From the NCBI GenBank assembly GCA_963838885.1, contig CAWITB010000002.1, forward strand, positions 62,001 through 126,000: 64,000 bases of DNA, given 5' to 3'. The DNA is from JAICMB01 sp963838885. GTDB lineage: Bacteria > Acidobacteriota > Terriglobia > Bryobacterales > Bryobacteraceae. Below the pieces are notes generated by a model, which was not told the DNA's origin, searched no databases, and was given only the letters and a program-made list of their open reading frames with translations. Position 1 is the first letter of the stretch. Each line of letters starts with the position of its first letter. Shown here piece by piece: positions 9,518 to 22,489 of the stretch. Both the position numbers and the translations under genes were made by a program.

Positions 9518-10452
9518 CTACTTGTCCAACTCCGCTTGCGTTTTCGCGAGATCCAGAAGAAGCGCTCCGAGTTGCTGCTTATAGGTGTCCGGCGGCAGCG
9601 CGGCTTTTTGATATTTCAATTGATCGATCTGCTGCTCCACATCGTCTTTATGAGCCAGCAGCGCCTGTTTGCGCGGATCGGAAGCGGCAACTTGCGCGGT
9701 TCCGGTTCGCAGCAGCGGGAAACGGGAGGCAAGCAGGCCTTCGCCGTTGTCCGCCGAGGGGGTGCGGACGCCTTCCCCCTTGCCGGTGTCTTCGAGCATG
9801 GCATGTTCGGTCGAAAGGCGTTTCTCGGTCTCGTAATACTTCGCGGTCTTCTGCTCGGCGTAGCGGAAGGCTTCCAACGCGGAGATGGTTTCGTTTTTGT
9901 CGGTATCGGCGGCGGGATCGCGCAGCGCTTCGACCCAGTAGCGCGCGAAGATGGTCGCGTTCTTCTCCGTCCCCGACTTCGTAGCGGTGATGATGGCGCG
10001 ATTCGGTTTTTCGAGCGCGCCCCGGGAGGCCCCGCTGCAACTCGTCATATTGACGACCAACTGGCGCTTTGCGGGCACGCGATCGAGCAGCGCCGCAATT
10101 CGATTGCCGAAAGGTCCGGACCCGGCAAATTGATCTTATAATCGACGCCGTCGAAGCTGCCATGTCCGATCAACATGAGCACGAAAGCGTCGTCCGGCCG
10201 CGCCTCGCGCGAGATGCGCGTAAACAGCTCCTGGATCTTCGCCCGCGTGGCATCGGGGCCGTACAGGGTCTCGACCTTCGAATCCGGCGATCCGCGCAGG
10301 ACCTTGTCGATGTCCTTGGCCCAACCGGAAAAGCGCTGCTCGTACTCCGGCTCGCCGCCCAGCCCGGCAATCGTCACGTAATAGGTCGTTGCTTGCAGCG
10401 ACATTACGCCCGCGAGAAACAGAAATCCCAACTTCATACCACGCGACTTCAT
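9518..10452 (-). CDS. Caspase-like (clan CD / C13-like) secreted peptidase, one frameshift
   Basis: The N-terminal part (ATG 10452 or the better MKLGFLFLAG start at 10437) has a signal peptide ending SLQA. A caspase-hemoglobinase-type core follows: LIGHGSFDG holds the candidate catalytic His, and VVNMTSCSGAS holds the candidate Cys after a hydrophobic strand. This His-Gly then Cys-x-x pattern is typical of clan CD peptidases such as legumain and caspases. The C-terminal part is a charged helical tail. The frame breaks near 10094-10100, where GAATTGCGGCG would need one more G to continue into the downstream frame. The start overlaps the stop of the upstream VWA gene (ATGA), and the next gene begins immediately after the TAG. 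Likely periplasmic. Substrate unknown. Confidence 0.75.
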
Positions 10453-12702
10453 ACCACGCCCCACTTGCGCCGCAGCAGCCATTCCGAGGAGCGCAGCAGC
10501 AGCGCCAGGAAAAATACCGCCGGCATGTCCCAGAGATCCTTCGTCTCGCGCACCGTGATTCCGGCGTCCGAGTAAGCGATCTCCTGCGTCAATCTGCCGG
10601 CGTCTTCCGGGCGATAATAGCGGCCGCCCGTTTCGGACGCGAGCTTCTCCAGCAGATCGCGGTTCTGCTCGCGATGGAAATTCTCCGCGACGCCGTTCTC
10701 GCGCCGGAACGTCACCACATCGCGGCCGAGCTCCTGCGTTCCGCGATGCGCCGTCACCTCCGCGACGTACGATCCCGCACGCGCCGCGCTCCACTCCGCC
10801 GTATACACGCCCTGGTTCGTCGCATCGGGCTGAAACGCGATGGTATCCGCGCTGCCGTCCGGATTCACGATGCGCGCCTGCACCTCGGCATCTCCGGCCG
10901 GCAGATAGGTGGTATCCCGGACTTCGGCGCGAAGCTTCAAGTGGCCATCGTCTGAAAGCACCGGCTGCGGCGTGGACGCGATGACGCGCGTGGGCGTGTC
11001 GTTCACCAGCCATCCGAGCAACTGCCGCCAGAATTCCTGGTGGCTGGTGTCGGTGTGGTACTGCATCATCTTCCAGCGCCAGTCGCCGCCCGTCGCGAAC
11101 ACCGCCGTACGGCCGCGTCCGTAATTCTCCGTTATGAGCAGCGGCATTTTACGACCCCCCGCCGTCATTTCCGCCAGGACTAAAGCACCCGGCTTCGGCG
11201 TGCCCGGCTCCTGATAGTTCATCAGCGCCGGCAGTGCCTTCCAGCGCGCGACGTTTTTGTCCGGATCCTCTTCAATGCGGCAGATCAGGCTGTCGCGTCC
11301 CGCGGCGGTCAATTGCGCCTGCGCCAGATCGCGGTGGAAGGTCTCGTGATTCTCGGGCAGTTTCACGGGCAGCATGTCCGCGAACGGGGGCTTGGCGTAC
11401 CCGCCATCGCCGAGGCTGGCGCGTCCGCCCATGAACAGCAGCCCGCCGCCGCGCCGGTCCACAAACTGGTGGATCATCTCCTGCTGCGTCGGCGTGAAGT
11501 AGTTCGCCTCGACGCTGCCCAGGATGATGCCGTGGTAGTCGAAGAGGTTCTCCACCTTGCTTGGGAACCCCTCTTCGAGCTCGGTCGGGTTCGCGATGCC
11601 CTGGCGGTAAATCTTGTTCTGCGTTGTCCGCAGCATGCTGACGATCTCGATGTTCTTGTCGTCGTCGAACGCGCGGCGTATGAATTTATAGTCCCAGCGC
11701 GGCTCGCCTTCCACGTACAAGACGCGTTTCTTCGCCGGGTCGACATTCAAGCACGCGCGTCTGGCGATTGTTCTCCCTGTTCTCTTCGCCGCTCAGCGGA
11801 TCGATTGAGAAGTCGATGTTCTTGACGCCCGCCGCTCCGGCATTGAACAGGACCGGCTCGATGCGAACGTCTTTTTTCAACAGAATCTCGCGGCTGCCGA
11901 GAACCTTCCCGCCTTCCCTCGCCACCAGACGCGCGCGCTGGCCGTCGTAGCCGTGCTGCCGGATGGTAATCTGCGCCTGCACGCGCGAATCGGGAATGGC
12001 GCGCCGCGGCGCCTGCACATCGGTCAGCTCGATGTCGTGCGCAAACTGCTCGCGACCGAAGCCGAGGGTATGCACCGGTATGTGTTGACGCTTGATATCC
12101 GAGATCGTCTCCAGGTCGATCCCGCCGGAGTTGTCCGCGCCATCGCTCAAGAGCACGATTGCGCCAACCGGAAGCGTCGCCGTATCGGCCAGCAAATCGC
12201 GGAAACCGGACCCGATGTGCGTGGCGGGCTCCGTGCCCTTCAGATTATCTACGGTTGCGACGCGTTCGAGATGGTCGCCGAGGCGGTAAAGCCGGACTTG
12301 GAATTTCTGGCTCAGGTTTTTGACCAGACCCGAGTTCAGCGTCTTCACGGCCTTCTCAATGCGCGTGGACCCATCCTCTTCCGCCGCCATGCTCTTGCTG
12401 TCGTCGACGACGACGGCCACGATGTTCTGCTGCGGCTTCAGCGTGGCGACGCTCATGGCCGGCTGCCACAAAAGAACCAGAAGCAAAGCGAGCAGCGTGG
12501 TCTGGAGCAGCCATACCGCCACGGTGCGCACGCCGCGCATCGACGGAGCGATCCGCCGGCGGCGTATCCAGATGGCCGCTCCGAGCGCCAGGGCCGCCGC
12601 GACGATCAGCAGCGTCAGCAGCCAGGCGGGCCACCCGCCCAGGAGCACAAACGTCCCTTTTGAGAAAACCGTGACGGGATATTTGAAGAAAAACTCGAAC
12701 AT
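10449..12702 (-). CDS. VWA / glutamine amidotransferase-fold membrane protein, one frameshift
   Basis: It begins MFEFFFKYPV at 12702 with two membrane helices (about residues 20-45 and 60-85). A VWA domain follows with VVVDDSKSMAAEE near residue 100 and VLLSDGADNSGG near residue 180. After an Ig-like linker comes an amidotransferase-type fold (YHGIILGSVE and GGGLLFMGGRAS). The C-terminus has a third membrane segment and ends RRKWGVV. The frame breaks near 11748-11750, where CTTGAATG should read CTGAATG to join the two halves, so a one-base run-length error is likely. The stop overlaps the start of the caspase-like gene. This is the second membrane VWA protein of the cluster and is distinct from the BatA-type one. 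Confidence 0.8.
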
Positions 12703-12739
12703 GTGGGGATGCCGCCGGCTGCTTCCTAATGGGTCCTTT

Positions 12740-13564
12740 TCAGTGAGTCATGGAATAAACAACGTAATTGACGCCGATGCGGAACCCCAGCGCGGAGTAT
12801 TTTTCCGGATAGCGCGGATTGTCGGCGTGTTCCCAGGAGTCGCCCAGGTCCATGTTGTGGCAGATGGCCACGATTACCCGGCCCTTATCGTCGTAAATGC
12901 CGCGCCAGCGCGCTTCGAAGCCGTCGTGTTCGTAAGTGCGGCCCGACTCCAGGAACTGCGCGCCGGGGACTTGGTAGCGGTCGTCCAGATCGTAAATGGT
13001 ATGGAAGATCGGGTCCTTGTTATCGAGATCGACGATCGGCCGATCCGGGAAGATCCGCCCCATGCCGGCAATAAACGTCTCCCATTCCCGCGTGCCGTGA
13101 AAATCGTCCACCATCAAAAACCCGCCGCGGTCGAAGTACTCGCGCAATTTCTTGCATTGCTCTTCGGGCAGATTCCAGTGTCCGACCTCGACCGCGTACA
13201 TCCACGGGTAATTATAGATGTCGTCCGGAAATTCGCGATCGAGCGGATCGACAACCTGCTCCACCGATCGCGCGCTGACGCGCGTGAGACGCCGCAGCGC
13301 CGCCGAGAAGTGCCGGTCCGAGCGGGGGTAATCCATCGTGAAATAATTATCCGGACAACGGTAGCGCCAGCCACAGGCCGTGACCATGACGGGATAAATC
13401 ATGCGCGCGAAGACCCATTCGGATTTATCGCGGTAGTCGTTCGGGATGGGAAAATTTCCGTATTCGAGCGCATCCACCTCCCGCCACGGCCTTTGAAATG
13501 CATAGATCGTGCCGATTAATGAGAGCCCGAGGAGCATCGCCAGAAAGGCGGGGCGCAAACGCAT
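12740..13564 (-). CDS. DUF4159 domain-containing protein
   Basis: A 274-residue protein with an N-terminal signal or anchor (MRLRPAFLAMLLGLSLIG). The rest matches the DUF4159 type: NYPWMYAVEVGHW, then RGGFLMVDDFHG near residue 150, and a C-terminal LGFRIGVNYVVYSM. DUF4159 has an amidotransferase-like fold without a known catalytic role and is frequently the first gene of MoxR/VWA clusters. It is the most upstream gene of this minus-strand cluster, with the promoter expected in 13565-13686. The gap to the next gene is only 37 nt. Confidence 0.85.
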   Translation of the reverse strand: MRLRPAFLAMLLGLSLIGTIYAFQRPWREVDALEYGNFPIPNDYRDKSEWVFARMIYPVMVTACGWRYRCPDNYFTMDYPRSDRHFSAALRRLTRVSARSVEQVVDPLDREFPDDIYNYPWMYAVEVGHWNLPEEQCKKLREYFDRGGFLMVDDFHGTREWETFIAGMGRIFPDRPIVDLDNKDPIFHTIYDLDDRYQVPGAQFLESGRTYEHDGFEARWRGIYDDKGRVIVAICHNMDLGDSWEHADNPRYPEKYSALGFRIGVNYVVYSMTH

Positions 13565-13643
13565 AGGGACAACTGCTCTTGACGCTTCAGGATAGCATGC
13601 GGTTCCAGCGGGGCTTTTCGCTCGCGGGCGAACTATTTCCAGG

Positions 13644-13662
13644 TAACCATCGTTAGTGGTTA
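13644..13662. promoter_or_regulatory. Inverted repeat TAACCA-N7-TGGTTA, candidate operator
   Basis: A perfect 6-bp inverted repeat with a 7-nt spacer sits in the 122-bp gap between the divergent DUF4159 and permease genes, about 25 bp before the permease start. The spacing suits a dimeric repressor. Acidobacterial permeases of this kind often have a PadR-type regulator gene nearby, but none is in the window. It could be chance. Confidence 0.25.
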
Positions 13663-13686
13663 TGGTAGTTCTCCCGGGAGACGGCT

Positions 13687-16116
<2,430 letters not shown>

Positions 16117-16118
16117 AG

Positions 16119-16214
16119 CTATGCCGCCGGCCGGATGTTTTGATTCACGCAGAAGAGGTTGCCAGGGCCGTCGCGCGGCTGCGGCGTATCGCCATGCAAG
16201 ATCCTGATCCGCAC
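16119..16214 (-). CDS. Possible 31-residue small protein with a good ribosome-binding site
   Basis: A GTG at 16214 follows CCAAGGAGTATCC, a near-ideal Shine-Dalgarno sequence at good spacing, and opens a 31-codon frame (VRIRILHGDTPQPRDG onward, ending NIRPAA) that stops with TAG at 16119. It overlaps no other gene and ends 2 nt past the permease stop on the opposite strand. I do not recognise the peptide. It may be a genuine small protein or the remnant of a longer gene. Evidence is limited to the start signal and position. Confidence 0.25.
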   Translation of the reverse strand: MRIRILHGDTPQPRDGPGNLFCVNQNIRPAA

Positions 16215-16287
16215 GGATACTCCTTGGGTAGTTTACGACATCCCGATGCGAAACGGCCTGGCGCTCTCGTGAGTCGCGGAGTGAACG

Positions 16288-17117
16288 TCAATCGACCGGC
16301 AGCACCGCGGTCCCGCTGTTCGAGTACGTCGAAAAGATCTGGACGTTCAGATTTCCCGGCGGCAGGTCGGAAGGCAGCACCAGATTGATCTGATAGAGCC
16401 CTACGAATCCCGGCCCTAAACCCGAGAATTGAACCGCACAGCCCTCCCCGTTGACCTCCACCTGGAACGGGTCCTGCGTATACGCCAGCGGATTGGAAGG
16501 CGCGCCGACCCCGTCGGCCAGATCGATTGTCAGAGGTCCCAGCCCGGTCACGTATAGCACGATCACCTCGCCGGGCTGCGCTGGACTATTGGGACCGATG
16601 AGCGAGCCATCGTCTCCGTGCTCTGCAACCGCGTAGTTGCCGTCGTACATGAAAATACCCGGGTCCTCCGTGTAAGAATCCGCTTGCACGGTGGCGATGA
16701 GATCTCCGTTATTAAAAATCTGGACCTGTGCCGCGCCTGGCCCGGTGGGCGTTTCGTACGGCACCTGAAAATTGATCTGGTCTTCGCCGCTCGCGTACCC
16801 CGCGCCAAATAACGGCGCTGGCAATACCGTTCACCGGTGACCGACACGTCGCCCAATTGTAAGGGCAAGGGACTCGTGTCCGCCTCGACAAAGTCGGATA
16901 AACCGGAAAGATCCTGCCCGAAGATCGAGGCAATCCCGCCGGGACTTACGCCCGGTAGAAAGCTGGCGGCATTCACGACGGCCGGAGCGCCCGAGCCCTG
17001 CCTCGGGTTTACCGCGCTCGATCGCCCGAAGAACGGTTGCTTGCTCGCGGGCGTCCCCGCGGCGCCTGGAGCCATTGCCTGTGTAGACAGGAACAAAAGG
17101 AAAAGTGTCGTTCTCAT
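16288..17117 (-). pseudogene. Secreted TIGR03437-type domain protein with a double frameshift
   Basis: It starts at ATG 17117 (MRTTLFLLFLSTQAMA, a signal peptide) after an AGGGAAT site. Residues from about 45 give VVNAASFLPGVSPGGIASIFGQ, the beginning of the TIGR03437 domain common at C-termini of Solibacter secreted proteins. The second half, in another frame, has GEDQINFQVPYET and VLYVTGLGP, and ends NSGTAVLPVD. Joining them needs two single-base removals near 16834-16837 and 16820-16823, only about 15 bp apart. The result would be one intact domain of about 275 residues with signal peptide. Function unknown; the domain resembles TIG/IPT-type beta sandwiches. Confidence 0.7.
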
Positions 17118-17301
17118 ATTCCCTGGACTCCGTCGTAGCGCTCTTTATCTCGGGCCTGAACGGAGTTTAATGGCGGCCCGCATTGCCCCGCGGATCAAAC
17201 GGGCCAGTGCCATGCCGCCGCTCAGGAACTCTGTTTATGAGACCCCGTCGGCTCCAAGCCGGAGAAAGCGCGCGATGAGATCATCGCATAATGAGGGCAG
17301 T

Positions 17302-18147
17302 ATGAGACTGTTGCGGGGGTTTCTTCTGGTTGCTTTTTGCGTCGCCGCCTCGCAGCCGCTAAAGCAATACCAGGACCGGCGCGAGTACGATCTAGCCGCA
17401 CGCATCCGCAAGGAATCCGATCCCGAGCGGCGGCTCGCGCTGGCGCTCGAGTGGCGCAAAGAGTATGCCCGCTCCGCCTTTTCGCAGGAACAGTTCTATT
17501 TCATTATTACCGCGGAACAAGCCCTGGGGCGCGGGCGCGAGATGCTGCGCACCGCCCGTGAAATGAGGGATGACGATCCGCGGGGACTCGGAAATTACTG
17601 GATCGCTCTGATCACCGTCAATCTGCGGAATACGAGGCCTCAGGCGTTGGCGGAGGGCGAGCGCGCCGCGCGGGAATTGTTGCGCAATCTGCCCATCACT
17701 TATGCTCCGGGCTACAGGCCATCGGCGGTCACCATGGCCGTTTGGAACACGGAAAAAGAGCGCAGCGCGATCGTTGCGCACAGGACGCTGGGGTGGATCT
17801 CACTGTGCCGCCAACAGTGGCGCGCGGCCGGACGCGAGTTCACGATCGTTCTCCGCGGCGATCCAGACGACGCCGAAGCCTCGTATTGGCTCGCGACAAG
17901 CATCGTGGGCCAGAGAGATCCGGCAACTCAGGACTTAGCTCTTTACTATTACGCGCGGGCGCTCGCCGTCAGCGGCCCCGGGGAGCTTACGCCGCAAGCC
18001 CGCGAGCGCGTGAAGACTTTCCTGGACCACGCCTACGAGGTGCGCCACGGCACTTCCGAAGGTTTAAACGATCTGATTCATCAGGCAAAGGACGGTCCTT
18101 TTCCATCCTCGGGCGGGGAGCCCGGGACAAAAAAACCGTCCTATTAG
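17302..18147 (+). CDS. Secreted TPR-like protein of unknown function
   Basis: A 281-residue protein starting at ATG 17302 after GAGGGCAG. A longer frame extends upstream but lacks a start signal and overlaps the previous gene. The N-terminus (MRLLRGFLLVAFCVAASQP) is a signal peptide. The rest is helical with TPR-like periodicity, for example HRTLGWISLCRQQWRAAGREFTI and ASYWLATSIVG. No catalytic motif was seen. It converges with the next gene, and the two stops overlap by 4 nt. Confidence 0.7.
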   Translation: MRLLRGFLLVAFCVAASQPLKQYQDRREYDLAARIRKESDPERRLALALEWRKEYARSAFSQEQFYFIITAEQALGRGREMLRTAREMRDDDPRGLGNYWIALITVNLRNTRPQALAEGERAARELLRNLPITYAPGYRPSAVTMAVWNTEKERSAIVAHRTLGWISLCRQQWRAAGREFTIVLRGDPDDAEASYWLATSIVGQRDPATQDLALYYYARALAVSGPGELTPQARERVKTFLDHAYEVRHGTSEGLNDLIHQAKDGPFPSSGGEPGTKKPSY

Positions 18148-18785
18148 AACGCTGGAATCTCCAGGCGCGCGCCCGTCGAAATTCTGTGCCGCGGACGTTT
18201 TGCCAAGACCCGCCCGGCTACGGGGCGCGGTTGCCAGACCGCAACTACGGGCGGCGCGGGCAGACTCTCGAGCGATCTAGGTGGTAAAGAGAACGAAGGC
18301 GCATCGATTAACGCGGCTGGCCGTTCTCGCGCCAAAGATGTCCGCGGCGGGCTCTCACGCCTCGCCCAACCGATTATGGCGACCTCTTCGTGCAGAACAT
18401 TTCCAGCGGCCGTGCGGACCGAAAGACTCAGGCGCGCATCGTCCGACTCCGGCCTGAAGGCGACAATTCCCGACGACAATGACTGCCGGTCGATGTCAAT
18501 GCTCCGGCGCTTCCGTCCATCGATGATGTCCAGTGTCGCAGCTTGTGCGCCTCGAATTGCCGGCGCATTACGATCCCATTTCAATTCCAGAGCGCCGGGT
18601 CCCGTCTGGATTACTCGCACTCCCAAATCGCGCGGCTGATCCCCGCTCCACCATGATCGCAAGAGGGAATCTCTCAGGACGAAGAAGCACCCCGCAGCGC
18701 AAACCGCCAGAACGGTCAGCGTCGAAAATGCTAGGAGCGGTCTTAAAGAGGGGCGCCGGGCTACGGCCATTGGGAAAACCGGCAC
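18144..18785 (-). CDS. Membrane-anchored protein with Fn3-like extracytoplasmic domain
   Basis: A 213-residue protein with one N-terminal membrane anchor (LLAFSTLTVLAVCAAGCFFVL, about residues 17-38). A segment follows with DLGVRVIQTGPGALELKWDRN and VAFRPESDDARLSLSV. This is a short beta-sandwich, fibronectin-like module that I recognise as recurring in Solibacter anchored proteins. The C-terminal 60 residues are Pro/Arg-rich and look disordered. Function unknown. Codon use resembles its neighbours. Confidence 0.6.
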   Translation of the reverse strand: MPVFPMAVARRPSLRPLLAFSTLTVLAVCAAGCFFVLRDSLLRSWWSGDQPRDLGVRVIQTGPGALELKWDRNAPAIRGAQAATLDIIDGRKRRSIDIDRQSLSSGIVAFRPESDDARLSLSVRTAAGNVLHEEVAIIGWARRESPPRTSLARERPAALIDAPSFSLPPRSLESLPAPPVVAVWQPRPVAGRVLAKRPRHRISTGARLEIPAF

Positions 18786-18941
18786 TTTTGTGTGACGAAG
18801 CAGACGATTACCCGTTACGAGAAATGCCTTCCGGTAGGAGTTCCCGCATCGCTAGGAACCCTAATCCCATCTGAATTGGGTAGAATGAGAACGGCAGGGC
18901 AACTTCCGGGATCCATCTTGTACCCGCTCCCCCTCTAACAG

Positions 18942-21900
18942 ATGGAATTGAGCTCCGATCCGCTGAGATTAAATTTCGGTTTCTCGTTCGACGACCTGTA
19001 CCGGGGCGAGGGCCTTGCTCGCCTGGATTTGGTCTTCCTGGAATATTTGAATTCGGCGGAAGCGGCGTTGCGTGAACGTCTGATCGCAGCTCGCCGGGAT
19101 CCGTCGGCGCTGGCCCGCAAGGAGCAATCGGACCTCATCGTCGAGATCGCGCCGCATCTCGAGGATTTCATCGGCCAACTTTTCGGGATCGGCGCCGATA
19201 CCGCGGCCCTGCAGGCGCGCCATAACCGCCTCGCGCCGCTCTACGCGGTGAAACGCAACTTCGTGCAGCGCAAAGCTGTTCCCAAGATTCCGAAAGAGCA
19301 GGCGGCCACGCTCCAGGGCGGCGCACTGGCAGCCGAACTGGAGCGCGCCTTTCAAGAGCCTCTCACGGAAATGGCCTTCGCGGAGCATGTCTCGCGCTGG
19401 ACACAAGCGGAATCGGAGCATACGGACGAGCTCGACTTGGCCATGCGCTATGCCGCTTGGGCGACGCTGACGCCGGCCGGCCAGGCCCGCCACAAGCATG
19501 GCGTTTTATTCAAACTGCCCCACAAGCTCGACATGAATCACTTGGTTCCGGTCGAGGCAACAGAGGTCAACGGAATCCCGGCATTGCGCCTGCACCCGAG
19601 CCATTGGCGCAACCGCGAAGGTTTTAAGCTTACCGACCCCGGAACCGATCTCACGGGCGCTTTGGACAACGCCGCTTACTGCATTAAGTGCCACAACCAG
19701 GGCAAAGATAGCTGCTCCACCGGTCTGCGCGAGAAGAGCGGCGCCTTCAAATCGAGCGCCTTCGGCGTCACGCTGGCCGGCTGCCCGCTCGAGGAGAAAA
19801 TCTCGGAGCTCAATTTAGTCAAGCAGCGCGGCTATAGCATCGGCGCGTTGGCCATCGTCGTTATCGACAATCCGATGTGCGCCGCTACCGGTCACCGCAT
19901 CTGCAACGACTGCATGAAATCCTGCATTTTCCAGAAGCAGGAGCCGGTCGATATTCCGCAGATCGAAACCCGGACGCTAAAAGACGTTCTGGACCTGCCC
20001 TGGGGCTTTGAGATTTACAGCCTTCTGACGCGTTGGAATCCGCTTAACTTGGAACGGCCCGTTCCGCTGGCGTCATCCGGCTACAAGGTGCTGGTGGTCG
20101 GCCTCGGCCCCGCGGGATTCACGCTTTCGCACCACCTCATGAACGATGGCCACGCCGTAGCGGCCATTGACGGTCTTAAGATCGAGCCTCTGCCAGCCGC
20201 TATTTCGGGCGTGGACCCACATGGCGGCCGCACGCCGTTCCGCCCCATCCGCGACGTTCACGAAATTTACGAATCGCTCGACGACCGCTTCATGGCGGGT
20301 TTCGGCGGCGTGGCCGAGTACGGCATTACGGTCCGCTGGAACAAGAACTTTCTCAAGATTGTCCGCCTGCTGCTCGAGCGGCGCTCCGAATTCAGCATGT
20401 TCGGCGGCGTTCGGTTCGGCGGCACGGTGACGATCGAAAGCGCGTTTGAAGACCTTGGGGTGGATCACATCGCTTTGTGCGCGGGCGCTGGCCGGCCGAC
20501 CGTGATCCCGATGAAGAACGGTCTGGCGAGGGGCGTGCGGCAGGCGTCGGACTTTCTGATGGCGCTGCAGCTCACTGGCGCGGCGAAATCCGATTCCGTT
20601 GCGAATCTTCAGATCCGCATGCCCATCGTCGTGATCGGCGGCGGCCTGACCGCGATCGACACCGCGACCGAATCGCTGGCTTACTACGCCGTGCAGGTCG
20701 AAAAGTTTCTCTCCCGTTATGAAGCGCTCGCGGGGGAAAAAGGCGAAGCCGCCGTGCGGGCGAACTGGACGGCCGAGGAGACTGAAACCGCCGATGAATT
20801 TATCGCGCACGCCAAGGCGATTCGCGCCGAAAAGGCTACTGCGCAGAACGACGGCCGGCCCGCGCGCATCGTTGATCTCCTGAATTCCTGGGGCGGCGTT
20901 ACCATCGCGTACCGCCGCCGCATGATCGATTCGCCCAGCTATACGCTTAATCACGAGGAGGTGGCCAAAGCGCTCGAAGAGGGCGTGCGATTTGCCGAGG
21001 AGCTGACGCCCGAAGCGGTCGATATAGACATTTACGGCCACGCCGTGGCCTTGCGCGCTAAGTCAAAAAGCGGCGCTGTTACGCTGCCCGCCCGCAGCAT
21101 CCTGGTCGCCGCCGGTACGCAGCCCAATACCGTATTGGCGCGCGAAGATCCCTTCAATGTTCACCTCGATGGCCGCCACTTCCAGGCTTTCGACGAAGAA
21201 GGCCACCCCGTTAAGCCTGAAAAGCTTGCCAAGCCCGCTGCCGTGCACGTGTTGATGTCGATGCGCCCGGACGGGCGCGCCATGAGCTTTTTCGGCGACC
21301 TGCATCCGTCGTTCTCCGGCAACGTCGTGAAGGCCATGGCGAGCGCCAAGCAGGGTTATCCGGTGATCTCGCGAATGCTGGCGCGCCGCTCGCCGGAAAA
21401 GCCAGGCCCCGCCCAGCTCAGCGCGCGCCTCAACGGCGAGCTGCGAGCCGCCGTGCATGACGTGATCCGACTGACGCCGAACATCGTGGAAGTAGTGGTC
21501 CGCGCTCCCATGGCGGCGCGCGCTTTTCAGCCGGGACAATTTTATCGTCTGCAGAATTTTGAGACGCTCGCTCCCCGCGCCGACGGGACCACGCTCGCCA
21601 TGGAAGGCCTGGCGCTCACCGGCGCGTCGGTGGACCGCGAGCGCGGCCTATTGTCGACCATTGTTCTCGAGATGGGCGGGTCCTCCGATCTGTGCGCCTT
21701 GTTGAAACCCGGCGAGCCGGTCGTCCTCATGGGTCCCACGGGAACGCCGACCGAAACGCCGGAGCGCGAGACGGCTCTTGCTGGCCGGCGGCGGACTCGG
21801 TAACGCCGTGCTCTTCTCCATTGGCCAGAGTCTGCGGGCCAACGGCTCCCGCGTCGTCTACTTCGCCGGATATAAGAAAATGATCGACCGCTACAAGGTC

Positions 21901-22437
21901 GAAGAGATCGAGCGCGCCGCCGATCTGGTGGTCTGGTGCTGCGATGAAGCGCCCGGATTCGCGCCCACCCGGCCCCGCGATAAGACTTTTGTTGGCAACA
22001 TTGTCGATGCCATGGCCGCTTATGGCCGCGGCGATCTGGGCGAAACCGAGATCTCCCTGAGCGAGGTGGAGCGCCTCATCGTGATCGGCTCCGATGGCAT
22101 GATGCGCGCCGTCGCCCGCGCGCGCCATGGCGTTCTGCGCCCTTATCTCAGCCCCGGCCATAAAGCCATCGCCAGCATCAATTCGCCCATGCAGTGCATG
22201 ATGAAGGAAATCTGCGCGCAATGCCTGCAACTGCACAAAGATCCCAAAACGGGCGAGGAAACCGTGGTCTTCTCCTGTTTCAATCAGGACCAGGCGCTCG
22301 ACAGCGTCGATTTCGGTAACTTGCGCACACGGCTATCGCAGAATGGCGTGCAGGAAAAGCTCACAGCGCAGTGGATCGACCGCTGCCTGCGCACGCCTGG
22401 GGCTCCGCGGAGATGCTGCCGGGAGAGATTCTTCTAA
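18942..22437 (+). CDS. Large FAD/NAD(P)-dependent oxidoreductase, GltD-like plus PyrK-like parts, one frameshift
   Basis: A protein of about 1165 residues when repaired. Residues 1-230 form a helical region. A Cys-rich segment follows (CIKCHNQGKDSC near residue 245 and CNDCMKSC near residue 325) that could bind Fe-S clusters. The first dinucleotide-binding motif is VLVVGLGPAGFTLS (about 382) and the second is VVIGGGLTAIDTA (about 560), as in GltD-type flavoproteins. The C-terminal third has PGQFYRLQNF and LLAGGGLGNAVLF with a late Cys cluster (CMMKEICAQC), resembling the ferredoxin-reductase/PyrK module. The frame shifts near 21770-21780, where removing one base restores it. Electron donor and acceptor are unknown. 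Confidence 0.75.
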
Positions 22438-22489
22438 CTCTGTTACAACTACTCTGTATAACCTCAGCTACCGCTGACGTCCATAGTTC

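Noticed and set aside
16837..17301. N-terminal extension of the TPR protein back to 16837
   Set aside because: It overlaps the opposite-strand TIGR03437 gene and lacks a start signal; the signal peptide begins at 17302.
21770..21780. Two separate oxidoreductase genes rather than a frameshifted one
   Set aside because: The second part begins directly at the NAD-binding motif that must follow the first part's last strand, and it has no own start signal.
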